Of a DNA stretch of 64,000 nucleotides, positions 54,075 through 64,000 are shown piece by piece. The stretch lies in contig JAVGWX010000018.1 in NCBI GenBank assembly GCA_036924085.1, positions 23,598,848 to 23,662,847 on the forward strand, read 5' to 3'. Origin of the DNA: Ariolimax columbianus (lineage: Eukaryota > Mollusca > Gastropoda > Stylommatophora > Arionidae). How positions within the stretch are numbered: position 1 is the first letter of the stretch; every line of letters begins with the position of its first letter. The notes beneath the pieces are model-generated. The model ran no database searches. It saw only the letters and a list, made by a program, of their open reading frames with translations, and was not told where the DNA came from. Made by a program: the position numbers and the translations under genes.

Positions 54075-55760
54075 CCAGTTTTATGGAAAAAGTTGATGTT
54101 GTTTGTCTGTGGCGATGGTAGAAGTATCAGCCAGCCAGTTATGAGAAAAACTGATAAGGTTTTGAGGGGTAAACTATGAATACGATTGTAGTATACCGAC
54201 AGTTATCAGAGAAACTGAAATCGTTTTTGATGGGTAAACTTTGAATACGATTGTAGTATATCGACAGTTATGAGAGAAACTGAAATCGTTTTTGATGGGT
54301 AAACTTTGAATACGATTGTAGTATATCGACAGTTATGAGAGAAACTGAAATCGTTTTTGATGGGTAAACTTTGAATACGATTTTAGTATACCGACAGTTA
54401 TCAGAGAAACTCAAATCGTTTTGATGGGTAAACTTTGAATACGATTGTAGTATACCGACAGTTATCAGAGAAACTCAAATCGTTTTGATGGGTAAACTTT
54501 GAATACGATTGTAGTATACCGACAGTTATCAGAGAAACTCAAATGGTTTTGATGGGTAAACTTTGAATACGATTGTAGTATACCGACAGTTATCAGAGAA
54601 ACTCAAATCGTTTTGATGGGTAAACTTTGAATACGATTGTAGTTTACCGACAGTTATCAGAGAAACTCAAATTGTTTTGATGGGTAAACTTTGAATACGA
54701 TTGTAGTATACCGACAGTTATCAGAGAAACTCAAATCGTTTTGATGGGTAAACTTTGAATACGATTGTAGTATACCGACAGTTATCAGAGAAACTCAAAT
54801 TGTTTTGATGGGTAAACTTTGAATACGATTGTAGTATACCGACAGTTATCAGAGAAACTCAAATCGTTTTGATGGGTAAACTTTGAATACGATTGTAGTA
54901 TACCGACAGTTATCAGAGAAACTCAAATCGTTTTGATGGGTAAACTTTGAATACGATTGTAGTATACCGACAGTTATCAGAGAAACTCAAATCGTTTTGA
55001 TGGGTAAACTTTGAATACGATTGTAGTATACCGACAGTTATCAGAGAAACTCAAATCGTTTTGATGGGTAAACTTTGAATACGATTGTAGTATACCGACA
55101 GTTATCAGAGAAACTCAAATCGTTTTGATGGGTAAACTTTGAATACGATTGTAGTATACCGACAGTTATCAGAGAAACTCAAATCGTTTTGATGGGTAAA
55201 CTTTGAATACGATTGTAGTATACCGACAGTTATCAGAGAAACTCAAATCGTTTTGATGGGTAAACTTTGAATACGATTGTAGTATACCGACAGTTATCAG
55301 AGAAACTCAAATCGTTTTGATGGGTAAACTTTGAATACGATTTTAGTATACCGACAGTTATCAGAGAAACTTAAATCGTTTTGATGGATAAACTTTGAAT
55401 ACGATTGTAATATACCGACAGTTATCAGAGAAACTCAAATCGTTTTGATGGGTCAACTTTGAATACGATTGTAGTATACCGACAGTTATCAGAGAAACTT
55501 AAATCGTTTTGATGGGTAAACTTTGAATACGATTGTAATATACCGACAGTTATCAGAGAAACTCAAATCGTTTTGATGGGTAAACTTTGAATACGATTGT
55601 AGTATACCGACAGTTATCAGAGAAACTCAAATCGTTTTGATGGGTAAACTTTGAATACGATTGTAGTATACCGACAGTTATCAGAGAAACTCAAATCGTT
55701 TTGATGGGTAAACTTTGAATACGATTGTAGTATACCGACAGTTATCAGAGAAACTGGTAT
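54075..55760. repeat. 64-bp minisatellite, about 25 copies
   Basis: Units are gagaaactcaaatcgttttg, atgggtaaactttgaatacg, attgtagtataccgacagtt, atca. The first three or four units differ (gaaactgaaatcgtttttgat) and the outermost are degenerate. The interior is nearly invariant, as expected if homogenisation acts in the centre. Confidence 0.96.
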
Positions 55761-55904
55761 CGTCTTTAGTGGTCAATTGTGATGACGATACATAAACTTG
55801 GTTGCCATTCTATGTTCCTTTCTCGTCACTACACACATTTCCAGCGTTCATCTTTCAATTTGCATTGTGGTTAGTCTGTCATTTATCTTAAATGGTGAAC
55901 TGAA

Positions 55905-57085
55905 AGACTTAGATAACATGTTCTACTGTTAACAGACTTCATGAACGTGTTCTGCTGTTAACAGACTTGAAGAACGTGTTCTACTGTTAACAAACTTCAA
56001 GAACGTGTTCTGCTGCTAGCAGACTCCAATAATGTGTTCTGCTGTTAATAGACTCCAATAATGTGTTCTACTGTTAACAAACTTCAAGAACGTGTTCTGC
56101 TGCTAGCAGACTCCAATAATGTGTTCTGCTGTTAACAGACTTGAAGAACGTGTTCTACTGTTAACAAACTTCAAGAACGTGTACTGCTGCTAGCAGACTC
56201 CAATAATGTGTTCTACTGTTAACAAACTTCAAGAACGTGTTCTGCTGCTAGCAGACTCCAATAATGTTTTCTACTGTTAACAGACTTGAAGAACGTGTTC
56301 TACTGTTAACAAACTTCAAGAACGTGTTCTGCTGCTAGCAGACTCCAATAATGTGTTCTACTGTTAACAACTTCAAGAACGTGTTCTGCTGCTAGCAGAC
56401 TCCAATAATGTGTTCTACTGTTAACAAACTTCAAGAACGTGTTCTGCTGCTAGCAGACTCCTATAATGTTTTCTACTGTTAACAGACTTGAAGAACGTGT
56501 TCTACTGTTAACAAACTTCAAGAACGTGTTCTGCTGCTAGCAGACTCCAATAATGTGTTCTACTGTTAACAACTTCAAGAACGTGTTCTGCTGCTAGCAG
56601 ACTCCAATAATGTGTTCTACTGTCAACAAACTTCAAGAACGTGTTCTGCTGCTAGCAGACTCCAATAATGTGTTCTACTGTTAACAACTTCAAGAACGTG
56701 TTCTGCTGCTAGCAGACTCCAATAATGTGTTCTACTGTCAACAAACTTCAAGAACGTGTTCTGCTGCTAGCAGACTCCAATAATGTGTTCTACTGTCAAC
56801 AAACTTCAAGAACGTGTTCTGCTGCTAGCAGACTCCAATAATGTGTTCTACTGTTAACAAACTTCAAGAACGTGTTCTGCTGCTAGCAGACTCCAATAAT
56901 GTGTTCTACTGTTAACAAACTTCAAGAACGTGTTCTGCTGCTAGCAGACTCCAATAATGTGTTCTACTGTTAACAAACTTCAAGAACGTGTTCTGCTGCT
57001 AGCAGACTCCAATAATGTGTTCTACTGTTCAAAGACTTCAAGAACGTGTTCTACTTTTGACAGACTTTGAGAAGATGTTCTGCTC
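55905..57085. repeat. 58-bp dimeric minisatellite (2 x 29 bp), about 20 copies
   Basis: A-type half units are gtgttctactgttaacaaac plus ttcaagaac. B-type half units are gtgttctgctgctagcagac plus tccaataat. They alternate strictly through most of the array. At the same offset A carries GTTAAC and B carries GCTAGC within a longer palindrome (ctgctagcag). Confidence 0.95.
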
Positions 57086-57764
57086 TTATTATTAAATTCT
57101 TCGCCTCTCTTCAATTGACCGATGATTAGCCCAGCACAACATGTACATGTACCATATCCAGCCTATACGGCAGTCTGGATCCATTTGCCTGAACTGGGGT
57201 TTTACTGGAAATGGCATTTATTTTAGTGAGCTTGTCATCCGCATTACAACGTTCCCTGGTCGCCTCTTTCTAATCTTCTGGAAGGGAGGAACCGAGACTT
57301 CGAGGCGGGTCTATTGAGAGACAGTTATCATTGCCTACGAACAAGGAGATATTGATCGTCTGCTGTGCGAACATATCTGACAGCCCTGCTGATTGTTCAC
57401 AGAAGGTATCGACTTTTCCACGAAGAGACTCTTCCTAATGCCACGCAAATCCGCTCACTATAGTAATGACGATTTAACCTCCTTTTTTTTCTTCGCCTAC
57501 TTACCGCCATGAGCTTCTTAGATTTGCCAACTCGTTCTCATACTAGGCCTGTCTCCCTATCTCCACGCCTCTGACTTTCATATACAGTAGAACTGATGGA
57601 CGAAGGAGATGTTGTTGGTTTTCGGTAGCGGTCCAATCTCTTGTAAAGTCTACCGACCGGACACCCACCCATCGATGTATGCTTATATGGAGATGTAACA
57701 ATGTAAATATATACGTAGTGCTTTGCTTCCACAGTCGAATTCTTACGGTCAGTACCAATTCTAA

Positions 57765-57765
<1 letters not shown>
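57086..57765. other. No gene recognised
   Basis: No coding or repeat element was recognised in about 680 bp. Confidence 0.35.
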
Positions 57766-57804
<39 letters not shown>

Positions 57805-57848
57805 GTATGTATGTGTGTGTGTGTATGTGTGTGTGTGTGTGTGTGTAT
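57766..57848. repeat. (GT)n/(TA)n microsatellite
   Basis: GT and TA runs immediately left of a mariner end. The final TA is the expected mariner target dinucleotide. Confidence 0.95.
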
Positions 57849-58245
57849 ATACGAGGTGTGTTCAAATGAAACCGGACCAAACTGCAAGATGTGAAACATA
57901 CTTACGATGAGCATGTTAACGTCACTTCGGGTGTAAACATCACATAACAACCGTTAAGTTTGCAAAATGTCATTATCCTCCGACTCATAGTTTCATCAGC
58001 AGACCGTTGAAAACATGGCTGGTGTGATACGGAATCCTTCCAGGAGTTGATCAGCGAGCGGTGTTCGGTTTCTAACAGCTGAATGATGTCGACCAGTTGA
58101 CATTCATCGCATAATGCAGGTAGTATATGATGACAAAAGTATGTCGAATACAACAGCGAAGAACTAGACAAGGACGTTTAAAGAAGGATGTGAGTTAACG
58201 AAAGGTCTTCCGAGACCAGGTCAAGCACATATTGTTGCGTTAACA
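57849..58245 (+). mobile_element. Mariner 5' arm, single copy
   Basis: It starts tacgaggtgtgttcaaatga and aligns with each arm of the 17.9-kb foldback through the leader and transposase start (MAGVIRNPS, then a frame break). It ends near aagcacatattgttgcgtta. There is no right end and no catalytic region. It is the non-foldback version of the same source sequence. Confidence 0.8.
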
Positions 58246-58396
58246 ATGTTTAGGCCATTGCCGATTGTGAAGCCCTAAGTTGTAGCTTGTTTCGTATATG
58301 CCTAAATAAGCCATTGTATGCCTGCTAATCTGTCTTAAATATCGTCGACTTTTCCTCACCAGACGCTTATCCTGACTCCCCTGCTCTACTCCATCT

Positions 58397-58783
58397 CGAT
58401 CTGGTGGTACTTCTTCTTCTTCTTCTTCGTTCGTTCTCAATCTCCCGCTACCAAACCCTGAAATGGTTAGTAGCAGAATGTAGTCCAGAAAACGGAATGC
58501 GTTGTGTTGTAGTTTACAGCTTGGCTGCGATATTTGCACCTTTCGGTCCAACACATCCGACTTCAGCAACCATTTTTTGAGTACCGGGTTAGCATTCCCT
58601 CCTCTATCCCTTCTCCTAAGCCAGTCTGCCCTGCTGCAGCCTGTTATCCAGGATCACCGCGTGGAGGTGTAGAAGGGTCTTGGCAGCTATGGTTCGCTGG
58701 CCCTGACGCTAGCAGTCGGCTCTGGGTCGCTGACCACTGCAGCTCATGCGCTGCTCAGCATCTTGATCCCGATCTGGTGGTAC
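58397..58783 (-). mobile_element. SINE-S copy 8, intact with perfect duplications
   Basis: The element body is 58411-58769 (359 bp). Perfect 14-bp flanks cgatctggtggtac lie at 58397-58410 and 58770-58783. On the minus strand it starts ggatcaagatgctgagcagc and ends gaacgaacgaagaagaag. It is the best reference copy for the family in this window. Confidence 0.93.
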
Positions 58784-59423
58784 GAAAAGAGATATTCTTA
58801 TCACTTTGTCCAGAACAATTTTTTTTCTCAGGTTGTTCTATAGTATCATGCATGGAGATCTTCCCACTTGGTGTCCAGCTTCAACTTTTTGCTTCCTCTT
58901 TCCTCTGTTCTGTTATACTCGCTCTTTCATTCTCTTTCTTTCTTCCAGTGACTATAGCCGCTATGCGTAACCGTCTCATGCCACGTTTTGAAATCTTTCG
59001 TTGGTATGACGTGGTCAAGGTCCAAGTCTCACACTGATAACAGCGCTGACATAAATATAATGTTAATCGTCTGTCTCTTTATCTGCATCGGGATGTTTGC
59101 ATTTCTTAGTAATGGTGATAGCTGGGGCATGATAGTATAGAATAGGTAGTCTGCTTAGCTGACACTGAAACATAGCACGAACCGCTCATGGGCTCCGACG
59201 TGTGGTCGAATTCTAGGCCTCAAACAGTGAGGACGATGACTTTCTGATTTGACCTTACCAGGTGCTGCGTAGACGCTGTGGGAGTGGAGCCATGCGGGAT
59301 AGAGTCGCTTCCCTTCCTTGTGGTCCATGCTGATGGCCGAAGACACCCTCGGCAAGGAGGTCCCCTTGTCAAGATATGGCCAAGCGGCGACGCTTTAGCA
59401 TGTTGACTAGCTCTCGAGGCCAG
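58784..59423. other. No gene recognised
   Basis: Frames at 58534-59037 and 59155-59355 begin in or near SINE sequence and have no motif I recognise. Confidence 0.3.
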
Positions 59424-60270
59424 GGGTCAAGATGCTGGTCCGTGTACAAGCTGCAGCGGACAGCAAGCCGAAGCTGACTGCTAGCGTCAGGGCCAGCAAA
59501 TCAGAGCTGCCTAGCCCTTTCTACACCTCTACGCGGTAATCCTGGATGACAGACTGCAACAGAGCAGACTGGCTAAGGAGAAAGGATCGAAGAGGAAAGG
59601 CTAACCCGGTACCCAAAAATGCTTGCTGAAGTCGGATGTGTCGAACCGAAATGTGTTAATATCCCATCCAAGCTGTAAATTACGACACAACGCATTCCGT
59701 TCTCTGGACTACATCCTGCTACATGCAAACCGTTTTCAGGGCTTGGTAGCGGGAGATTGAGCACGTTTAGGACTTGGTAGCAGGAGATTCATGACGTTTA
59801 GGGCTCGGTAGCGGGAGATTGAGGACGTTCATGGCTTGGTAGCGGGAGATTGAGGACGTTCAGGGCTTGGTAGCAGGAGATTGAGGACGTTTAGGGCTTG
59901 GTAACGTGAGATTGAGGACGTTTAGGGCTTGGTAGCGGCAGATTGAGGACGATTAGGGTTTGGTAGCGAGAGACTGAAGACGTTCAGGTCTTGGTAGCGG
60001 GAGATTGAGGACGTTCAGGTCTTGGTAGCAGGAGATTGAAAACGTTCAGGTCTTGGTAACGGGAGATTGAGGACGTTCAGATCTTGGTAGCGGGTGTTTG
60101 AGGACGTTCAGGTTTTGGTAACGGGAGATTGAGAACGTTCAGGTCTTGGTAGCGGGAGATTGAGAACGTTCAGGTCTTGGTAGCGGGAGATTGAGAACGT
60201 TCAGGTCTTGGTAGCGGGAGATTGAGAACGTTCAAGTCTTGGTAGCGGGAGATTCAGGACGAACGGCGAA
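59424..60270 (+). mobile_element. SINE-S copy 9 with expanded 3' end
   Basis: It has an ordinary head and central domain (agctgactgctagcgtcagg, cggatgtgtcgaaccgaaat, acgacacaacgcattccg). The last 31 bp of the element is then repeated about 17 times before the terminal aggacgaacggcgaagaaga. Confidence 0.9.
59733..60262 (+). repeat. 31-bp minisatellite at a SINE-S 3' end, about 17 copies
   Basis: Units are cagggcttggtagcgggaga plus ttgaggacgtt, with tctt, gtaac and gagaac variants. The founder is the single cagggcttggtagcgggaga ttgag of ordinary copies. Confidence 0.95.
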
Positions 60271-60334
60271 GAAGAATCTTTCGAGGCCTGTCCGTTGGGT
60301 TTCTTCGTCGTTTGAAACCCAGTTTTAAAATCTA

Positions 60335-60960
60335 AATCAGCCTTTGTTGTTTTTGTTATTTTGTTGTTTTTGTTGTTTTTGTTAATGTTGTTTTTGTTTA
60401 GGTTGTTTTTGTTGTTTTTATTTATGTTGTTTTTTTATTGCTTTTGTTGTTGTTTTTGTTATTTTTCTTTTTCTTGTTTTTGTTGTTTTCGCTGTGTTTG
60501 TTGATGTTGCTGTTATTGTTGTTGCTGTTATTGTTGTTGTTTTTGTTGTTATGTTTGTTGTTGTTTTTGTGTTTTTCGTTGTTGTTTGTGTTGCTTTTGT
60601 TGTTGCTGTTTTTGTTGTTCTTGTTGCTGTTGTTTTTGTTGTTGTTTTTGCTTTTTCTGTAGTTGTTTTTGTTGTTATTGTTTTTGTTGTTTTGAATGCC
60701 CATTACAAGCAGTTTTACTCATTTCTGCTCTGAAAAGCGGGTTGTGCCTGTTTCTTGAAGATTTCTTCACATCCTGAGGGTGCGGATAAAGTGTACCGGA
60801 GTCATCCAGGCGGTTGGGCACTGTTTGACTTCATCTGCGTGTCGCCGACTACTACACGGATCACGTCGATCCCTCACCTAGTTTGCCAGACTGCAGTGAA
60901 AACAGTCCGTTTCCATGGAGGACAACGGGGAACTCGAGTTAAGGGTCTTGACATTCCATT
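60335..60960 (+). mobile_element. Element N copy K with long GTT edge
   Basis: A 350-bp (GTT)n/(TTTTGTTG)n tract (60335-60692) runs into gaatgcccattacaagcagt, tctgctctgaaaagcgggtt, cacatcctgagggtgcggat, gatcacgtcgatccctcacc, agactgcagtgaaaacagtc, gtttccatggaggac. No minisatellite follows. The element stops near 60960. Confidence 0.85.
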
Positions 60961-61269
60961 CCACCAGCTGATAAAAAAAGGACAGGATTTGTCCACCCTC
61001 TATCTTTATGCCCCATGTAATGCGCCAGGCTTTCACATACACACAAGACATTCAATGGGTCCCGAGCGTAAAGCCCCAAGCACTGGTATGAAAACATTTA
61101 ACTAAAACACCTGCGTATCGCTATGCCACCTGTAAGTGCAGTACAGGTCTAGTGTTAATCTTTAATTTTATGTCACGCGTTGAAGTCTAATGTTTGTTTG
61201 GCTAACCTGTGGCCTCTTCATTCTGGCTCTTATGTCCTTATCTGTCTTCAAGTGGCCATAATTTGTTTG
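60961..61269. other. No gene recognised
   Basis: No motif of note. Confidence 0.3.
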
Positions 61270-61640
61270 CGCATAACTATTTTATATTCTTTCTCTCTCT
61301 CTGTCTCTCTCTGCCACTCTCTCTCTCTGTCTTTCTCTTTGTCTCCATCTCTGTCTCTCTTTGTCTCATTCTATGTGTCTCTCTCTGTCTCTATCTCTCT
61401 TTCTCTCTTTCTCTCTGTCTCTCTCTCTATCGCTCCCTTTGTCTTTCTCTGTCTCTCTTTCTCTCTCTCTGTGTCTGTCTCTCTCTTTCTCTACCTCACT
61501 AACTCTCTCTCTGTCTCTCTCTCTCTCTGTCTCAGTCACTGTCTCTTTCTCTCCCTCAGACGTATTATGTTTCGTCTATATTTCTCTATCAAATATATAT
61601 ATCTCTCTCTCTCTCTTTCTAGCTCTCTCTCTCTACCTCT
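61270..61640. repeat. (CT)n-rich microsatellite
   Basis: TCTCTCTGTCTC-type repeats are interrupted near 61555-61600. Confidence 0.93.
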
Positions 61641-61944
61641 CTCTAAGAAAGCCACATTTCACCCTCTCTTACGCTAGCTATGCGCGTCATTTGTCTGCTT
61701 TTTTTACTTCTTTCTGTCTCACTCCTTACACACAATTATCGGACAACAATTTTTTTTTCTTTTATATATATATAAAGATCATGTGAGACCCCCGACCACA
61801 CGATATGTCACCACAGAACACTTTTAGAAGTCGATTTGACGTCCCAACAGACTACTGGAAATATCGTTATGTTTAAGTGATCAGTTAACATTATCAAAGT
61901 AATCAATATGCAGTTTGTCTGACTGCTGTAATCGGCCAAGGGAA

Positions 61945-62000
61945 TTGTTGTTGTTGTTGTTGCTGTTGTTGTTGTTTTTCTTTTTGTTGTTGTTGTTACG
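61945..62000. repeat. (GTT)n microsatellite
   Basis: A GTT tract with one GCT and TTTTC interruptions. It is not followed by a recognisable element N body. Confidence 0.9.
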
Positions 62001-62079
62001 AACTTAGTGGCACTCCGTGGCTCTCCATTCGGACCAATGGTATGCATGGTTTCCGTATGTGTTTGGTAGTTTAGTTTCA

Positions 62080-62240
62080 ATGTAGCCGAGGTAGCTCAGT
62101 TATTAGTGCACTGGCTTCCAGCTGAGCTATGGGGGTTCGGTCCGCAGTTGGTGCAGGATTTTACCCGATCGCTGAAGCACTCGGGTTCACCCGGCCTCAT
62201 AAATTGGGTACCATAATAATCTGGGAAAGTAATTGCAGCC
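62080..62240 (+). mobile_element. SINE-F (tRNA-derived)
   Basis: The A box ggtagctcagttattagtgc and B box gggttcggtccgc are followed by a body with cactcgggttcacccggcct and ataaattgggtaccataata. A headless copy occurs at 29630-29725. Confidence 0.75.
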
Positions 62241-62254
62241 TGCCTGATGTTGCC

Positions 62255-63000
62255 TACCTTACCCCTAGGCTACCCAAGCCCTGAAAATGATTTTGCAAGT
62301 GGCAGGATGTTGCCAGAAGAACGGAATGCGTTGTGTCGTAATTTGACTGCGATATTTGCACTTTTCAGTCCGACACATCCGACTTCAACAGGCATTTTTG
62401 GGTTCCGTGTTTGGCCTTCCCTCTTCGATCCCTTCTGCTTAGCCAATCTTCTCTGTTGCATCCATCTTCTTCTTCTTCTTCTTCTTCTTCTTCTTCTTCT
62501 TCTTTCGTTCCCTTTGAGTTGTCTCTTGTATGAACCTCAGTGTATTCTGCAGTTCACACATAGGTCTATATAGTTTCCCTTCCAGTGTTGTCTCTCTTGT
62601 CCAGTATGTCCGGCTCAGTATCTCATACTCTGGACAGTCCTGAAGTAAATGCTCCGCAGTCTGGGGTGCTGTCCACATGTACACATACTTGAGCTGCCAA
62701 TCCTAAATTTTGTGTACATGTGGCTGCGGAGTCGGTTGTGTCCCGTTCTGTGGTGCAGTATGACTATCTGCTCTTGCCTATTTATATTATGATAATCATC
62801 TTGTATTTGTGTTGGAAGCTCTCTCATTGATGTAATCATCTCTGCTGCAGCCTGTTATCCGGGATCATTGTGTGGAGGTATACTAGGGTCCTGGCAGCTC
62901 TGGTTCACAGGACCTGACGCTAGCAGTCAGATGGGGGTCGCTGGCATTCAGATGTGGGTCGCTGACCGCTGCTGCACATGCACTGATTATCATTCATATC
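62255..63000 (-). mobile_element. SINE-S copy 10, split by a LINE-I tail
   Basis: The 3' half is at 62255-62463 (ggaatgcgttgtgtcgtaat, acatccgacttcaacaggca) and the 5' half at 62839-63000 (cctgttatccgggatcattg, cctgacgctagcagtcagat, ctgctgcacatgcactgat). The internal segment near 62930-62970 is partly duplicated. Confidence 0.85.
62450..62852 (-). pseudogene. LINE-I tail nested in SINE-S copy 10
   Basis: The insert is 62464-62838, flanked by tctctgttgcatcc (62450-62463) and tctctgctgcagcc (62839-62852), matching at 12 of 14 bases. The minus strand encodes QEQIVILHHRTGHNRLRSHM, SSSMCTCGQHP, a frame change, TAEHLLQDCPEYEILSRTYW and LRFIQETTQRERKK, then (GAA)n. Confidence 0.88.
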
Positions 63001-63008
63001 CCACTTAG

Positions 63009-63070
63009 GGGACGGCGTGGGCTAGTGGTTAAGTGACACGACTCACAAACTTAAGGTGCTGGTTTCATGC
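63009..63070 (+). mobile_element. SINE-T head fragment
   Basis: The sequence ggggacggcgtgggctagtg, gttaagtgacacgactcaca and a damaged B box (gctggtttcatgc) are present. The body is absent. It abuts a LINE-I fragment. Confidence 0.8.
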
Positions 63071-63079
63071 AGGAAATTC

Positions 63080-63360
63080 CATTTGTCTCACATGAAGAAA
63101 GCAATATTTTGCGAACGTAAACGCTGGTCATTTAAAGATGGTGGTGTTTACTGGTTTGATTTAATATACCTGAGAGCTGCAGAAGGTTCTCCACAGAATG
63201 AGTTTAGAGACCCTACCACGTGCGATTGTGGAGCACCCAAGCAAACACCAGAACGTATCCTGCTACCATGCTCAAAAAGCCGAGAGAAACTGGTGAAGAC
63301 CTGAAACGGACAATCTCCTTCGTGAACCTTGCAGGGCTAGAAATATAGGATACGTTGGTC
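63080..63360 (+). pseudogene. LINE-I C-terminal knuckle and 3' end
   Basis: It encodes FRDPTTCDCGAPKQTPERIL, LPCSKSREKL, then stop. The 3' end gacctgaaacggacaatctc ... ttggtcgaagaagaag matches the 34.4-kb copy. RT and RNase H are missing. Confidence 0.78.
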
Positions 63361-63520
63361 GAAGAAGAAGAAGAAGAAGAAGAAGAAGAAGAAGAAGAAG
63401 AAGAAGAAGAGAAAGAAGAAGAAGATGGAGAAGAAGAAAAAGAATAAGAACAAGAAAAAGAAAAAGAAGACGGAGAAGAAGAAGATGAAGAAGAAGAAGA
63501 AGAAAATAAAAAGAAGAAGA
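63360..63520. repeat. (GAA)n tract from LINE-I tail
   Basis: About 160 bp of GAAGAA with GAT, GGA and AAA interruptions. The long minus-strand serine/leucine frames over it are artefacts. Confidence 0.95.
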
Positions 63521-64000
63521 AGCTGCAGACGCCATCATTAGAATTAGAAACTGCCATGTTTGTTTATCTCTATCCCAGTGTTTCCTTTGGCCCATAAATT
63601 CATCCAAGTTTCTTTCTTCGCTGTTTTTATGAATTGTCTAGATGTGTGAACAGTTGTTACTGTATTATTCGTCTTTGTAATTAAAGTAGACAATGCCGCT
63701 TGTCCATGCAGTCCCTTCGCAGTCTGCAGGAATGCTTCATATTCGCCCTCGATAGAAATAAAATAGCTATTCCTTACCAATGTTCGAACCCACGATACAC
63801 AGACCAGAAGACCAGTATCCAAATAACTTAGTCACGTACTCCGACGAAAAAGAATAAAAACATTATTGTTCTCCCCATACCTCACTCCCTCATCTGTTAT
63901 CCATATGTATCCCCCTATTCCTGTTCTGTTCCAGGCTTCTCTTCTGTTTCTGCACTGTGTACAGCCAGATATGAGCAGACCATCTTGTATCTGTATCTAT
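63521..64000. other. No gene recognised
   Basis: A 92-codon minus-strand frame (63544-63822) has no family resemblance I can see. The window ends here. Confidence 0.3.

Noticed and set aside
54075..57085. CRISPR-like array
   Set aside because: Repeats are contiguous with no unique spacers, no cas genes, and the context is eukaryotic.
59155..59355. Minus-strand frame as a LINE zinc-finger end
   Set aside because: A His-rich stretch is suggestive, but the cysteines needed for a finger are absent in every frame I read.

Overview
This looks like a gene-poor stretch of a metazoan nuclear genome, and I infer a lophotrochozoan, most plausibly a gastropod mollusc. The grounds are the mixture of many different non-LTR retrotransposon tails, tRNA-like SINEs sharing an internal domain, a mariner-type transposon and very heavy minisatellite content. 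The species is a guess. I found no convincing host protein-coding gene, no rRNA, no stand-alone tRNA gene, no CRISPR array and no LTR retrovirus. Almost every coding signal is a decayed, usually 5'-truncated LINE. By my coordinates roughly a quarter of the window is tandem repeat.

Autonomous-type remnants fall into at least seven LINE lineages, named here for convenience. LINE-A is an RT C-terminus with a defined 3' end. LINE-B has an endonuclease, a linker, RT and a C-terminal C2H2 finger. LINE-I has RT, RNase H and a CCHC-like tail with a (GAA)n 3' end. LINE-L2 is an L2/CR1-type RT. LINE-R has a C-terminus with RWGYRDD. LINE-D and LINE-E are other RT C-termini. The only DNA-transposon proteins seen are mariner N-termini, in a 764-bp foldback at 17.9 kb and a single arm at 57.9 kb.

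Non-autonomous families are SINE-S (about 355 bp, 10 copies, several with target-site duplications), tRNA-derived SINE-T, SINE-G, SINE-F and SINE-H, and a family here called element N. Element N has about 12 copies. One end carries (GTT)n/(AAC)n, the middle is a conserved body of about 230 bp, and the other end is a 37-38 bp minisatellite whose monomer contains the palindrome CTGATCAG.

Layout: 0-8 kb LINE-A/B remnants with arrays. 8-13 kb SINEs and a nested LINE-I. 13.4-14.6 kb a 27-bp array. 14.6-19 kb L2 LINE, SINEs, mariner foldback. 19-24 kb a LINE-I nested inside LINE-D, and element N. 24-26 kb arrays, including a SINE-S with an expanded interior. 26-30 kb L2 LINE and a GATA tract. 30-36 kb LINE-R/LINE-I/SINE-T composites and element N. 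36.6-40.7 kb three large arrays. 41-46.6 kb several element N copies. 47-49 kb the least repetitive stretch. 49.6-53.7 kb SINEs and LINE-R/LINE-A. 54-57 kb two large arrays. 57.8-64 kb mariner, SINE-S copies and LINE-I tails.

The unifying observation is that most minisatellites here can be traced to a particular segment of a transposable element: an endonuclease codon block, an RT codon block, a SINE interior, a SINE 3' end or a LINE tail. The window reads as a set of minisatellites caught at different stages of being born from mobile elements.
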